Shown: positions 64,000-64,000 of the stretch, in pieces | How positions within the stretch are numbered: position 1 is the stretch's first letter | Layout of the letters: every line of letters begins with the position of its first letter | Notes under the pieces: generated by a model | What the model was told of the DNA's origin: nothing | The model's database searches: none | Seen by the model: only the letters and a program-made list of their open reading frames with translations | Program-made: the position numbers and the translations under genes | Source: Algoriphagus aquimarinus | Lineage (GTDB): Bacteria > Bacteroidota > Bacteroidia > Cytophagales > Cyclobacteriaceae | Reading direction: 5' to 3' | Length of the DNA: 64,000 nt | Assembly: GCF_900112005.1 (NCBI RefSeq) | Contig: NZ_FOKK01000010.1 | Coordinates: forward strand, 1-64,000

Positions 64000-64000
64000 T

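Overview
The window looks like chromosomal DNA from a Bacteroidota bacterium, most likely of the Cytophagales (Cyclobacteriaceae or Algoriphagus-like). The signs are a SusC/SusD pair, many Sec-signal proteins and lipoproteins, Bacteroidota-specific families (DUF6090, SDR-type threonine dehydrogenase), starts with almost no Shine-Dalgarno sequence, and moderate GC. The genus is an inference. I saw no tRNA, rRNA, CRISPR array, transposase or prophage.

Layout. 0-0.6 kb: three tandem ~199-bp repeats ending in a C/G-rich palindrome. 0.6-10.2 kb: DEAD-box helicase, zinc-ribbon protein, a large secreted PQQ-dehydrogenase-like/PKD/cytochrome c protein, a MacB/FtsX-type permease broken by one amber codon, and an FG-GAP protein. 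10.3-14.6 kb: a single-chain restriction-modification enzyme (type ISP/IIG-like) with an AT-rich specificity region, followed closely by an AT-rich gene with a HEPN-type Rx4H motif and a small unknown gene; this is the best candidate for a little-known defence module. 14.6-16.3 kb: a non-coding stretch of hairpin repeats and a 21-bp tandem repeat around one conserved hypothetical gene. 16.3-28 kb: hydrolases, NhaP antiporter, DUF2306 protein, a Crp/Fnr regulator broken by one ochre codon, TIM-barrel lipoprotein, sulfatase, a probable 38-aa membrane protein, a secreted beta-rich protein and fumarylacetoacetase. 28.4-34.9 kb: CocE/X-Pro peptidase-like hydrolase and a SusC/SusD pair. 35-42 kb: small or accessory genes, a five-bladed-propeller glycosidase-like lipoprotein, an MDR reductase, a CDP-alcohol phosphotransferase, an XRE-membrane regulator and an M15-like peptidase. 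42.4-44.7 kb: divergent kbl and tdh, which together convert threonine to glycine plus acetyl-CoA. 45.2-51.7 kb: a four-gene operon of Planctomycete-type cytochrome c/DUF1549/DUF1553, DUF1501, TIM-barrel and DUF2231-cytochrome c-LRR proteins. 51.9-64 kb: ArsC-like protein, orphan HicB, hemL with a periplasmic-binding-like protein, guaA, a beta-barrel protein, M28 peptidase, phosphotriesterase-like lipoprotein, an SDR protein and a higBA toxin-antitoxin pair.

Two themes stand out. The first is a high density of non-coding palindromic and direct repeats of several families, one of which appears to have become coding sequence inside the restriction-modification gene. The second is that two genes are each interrupted by a single in-frame stop codon with the reading frame otherwise intact.
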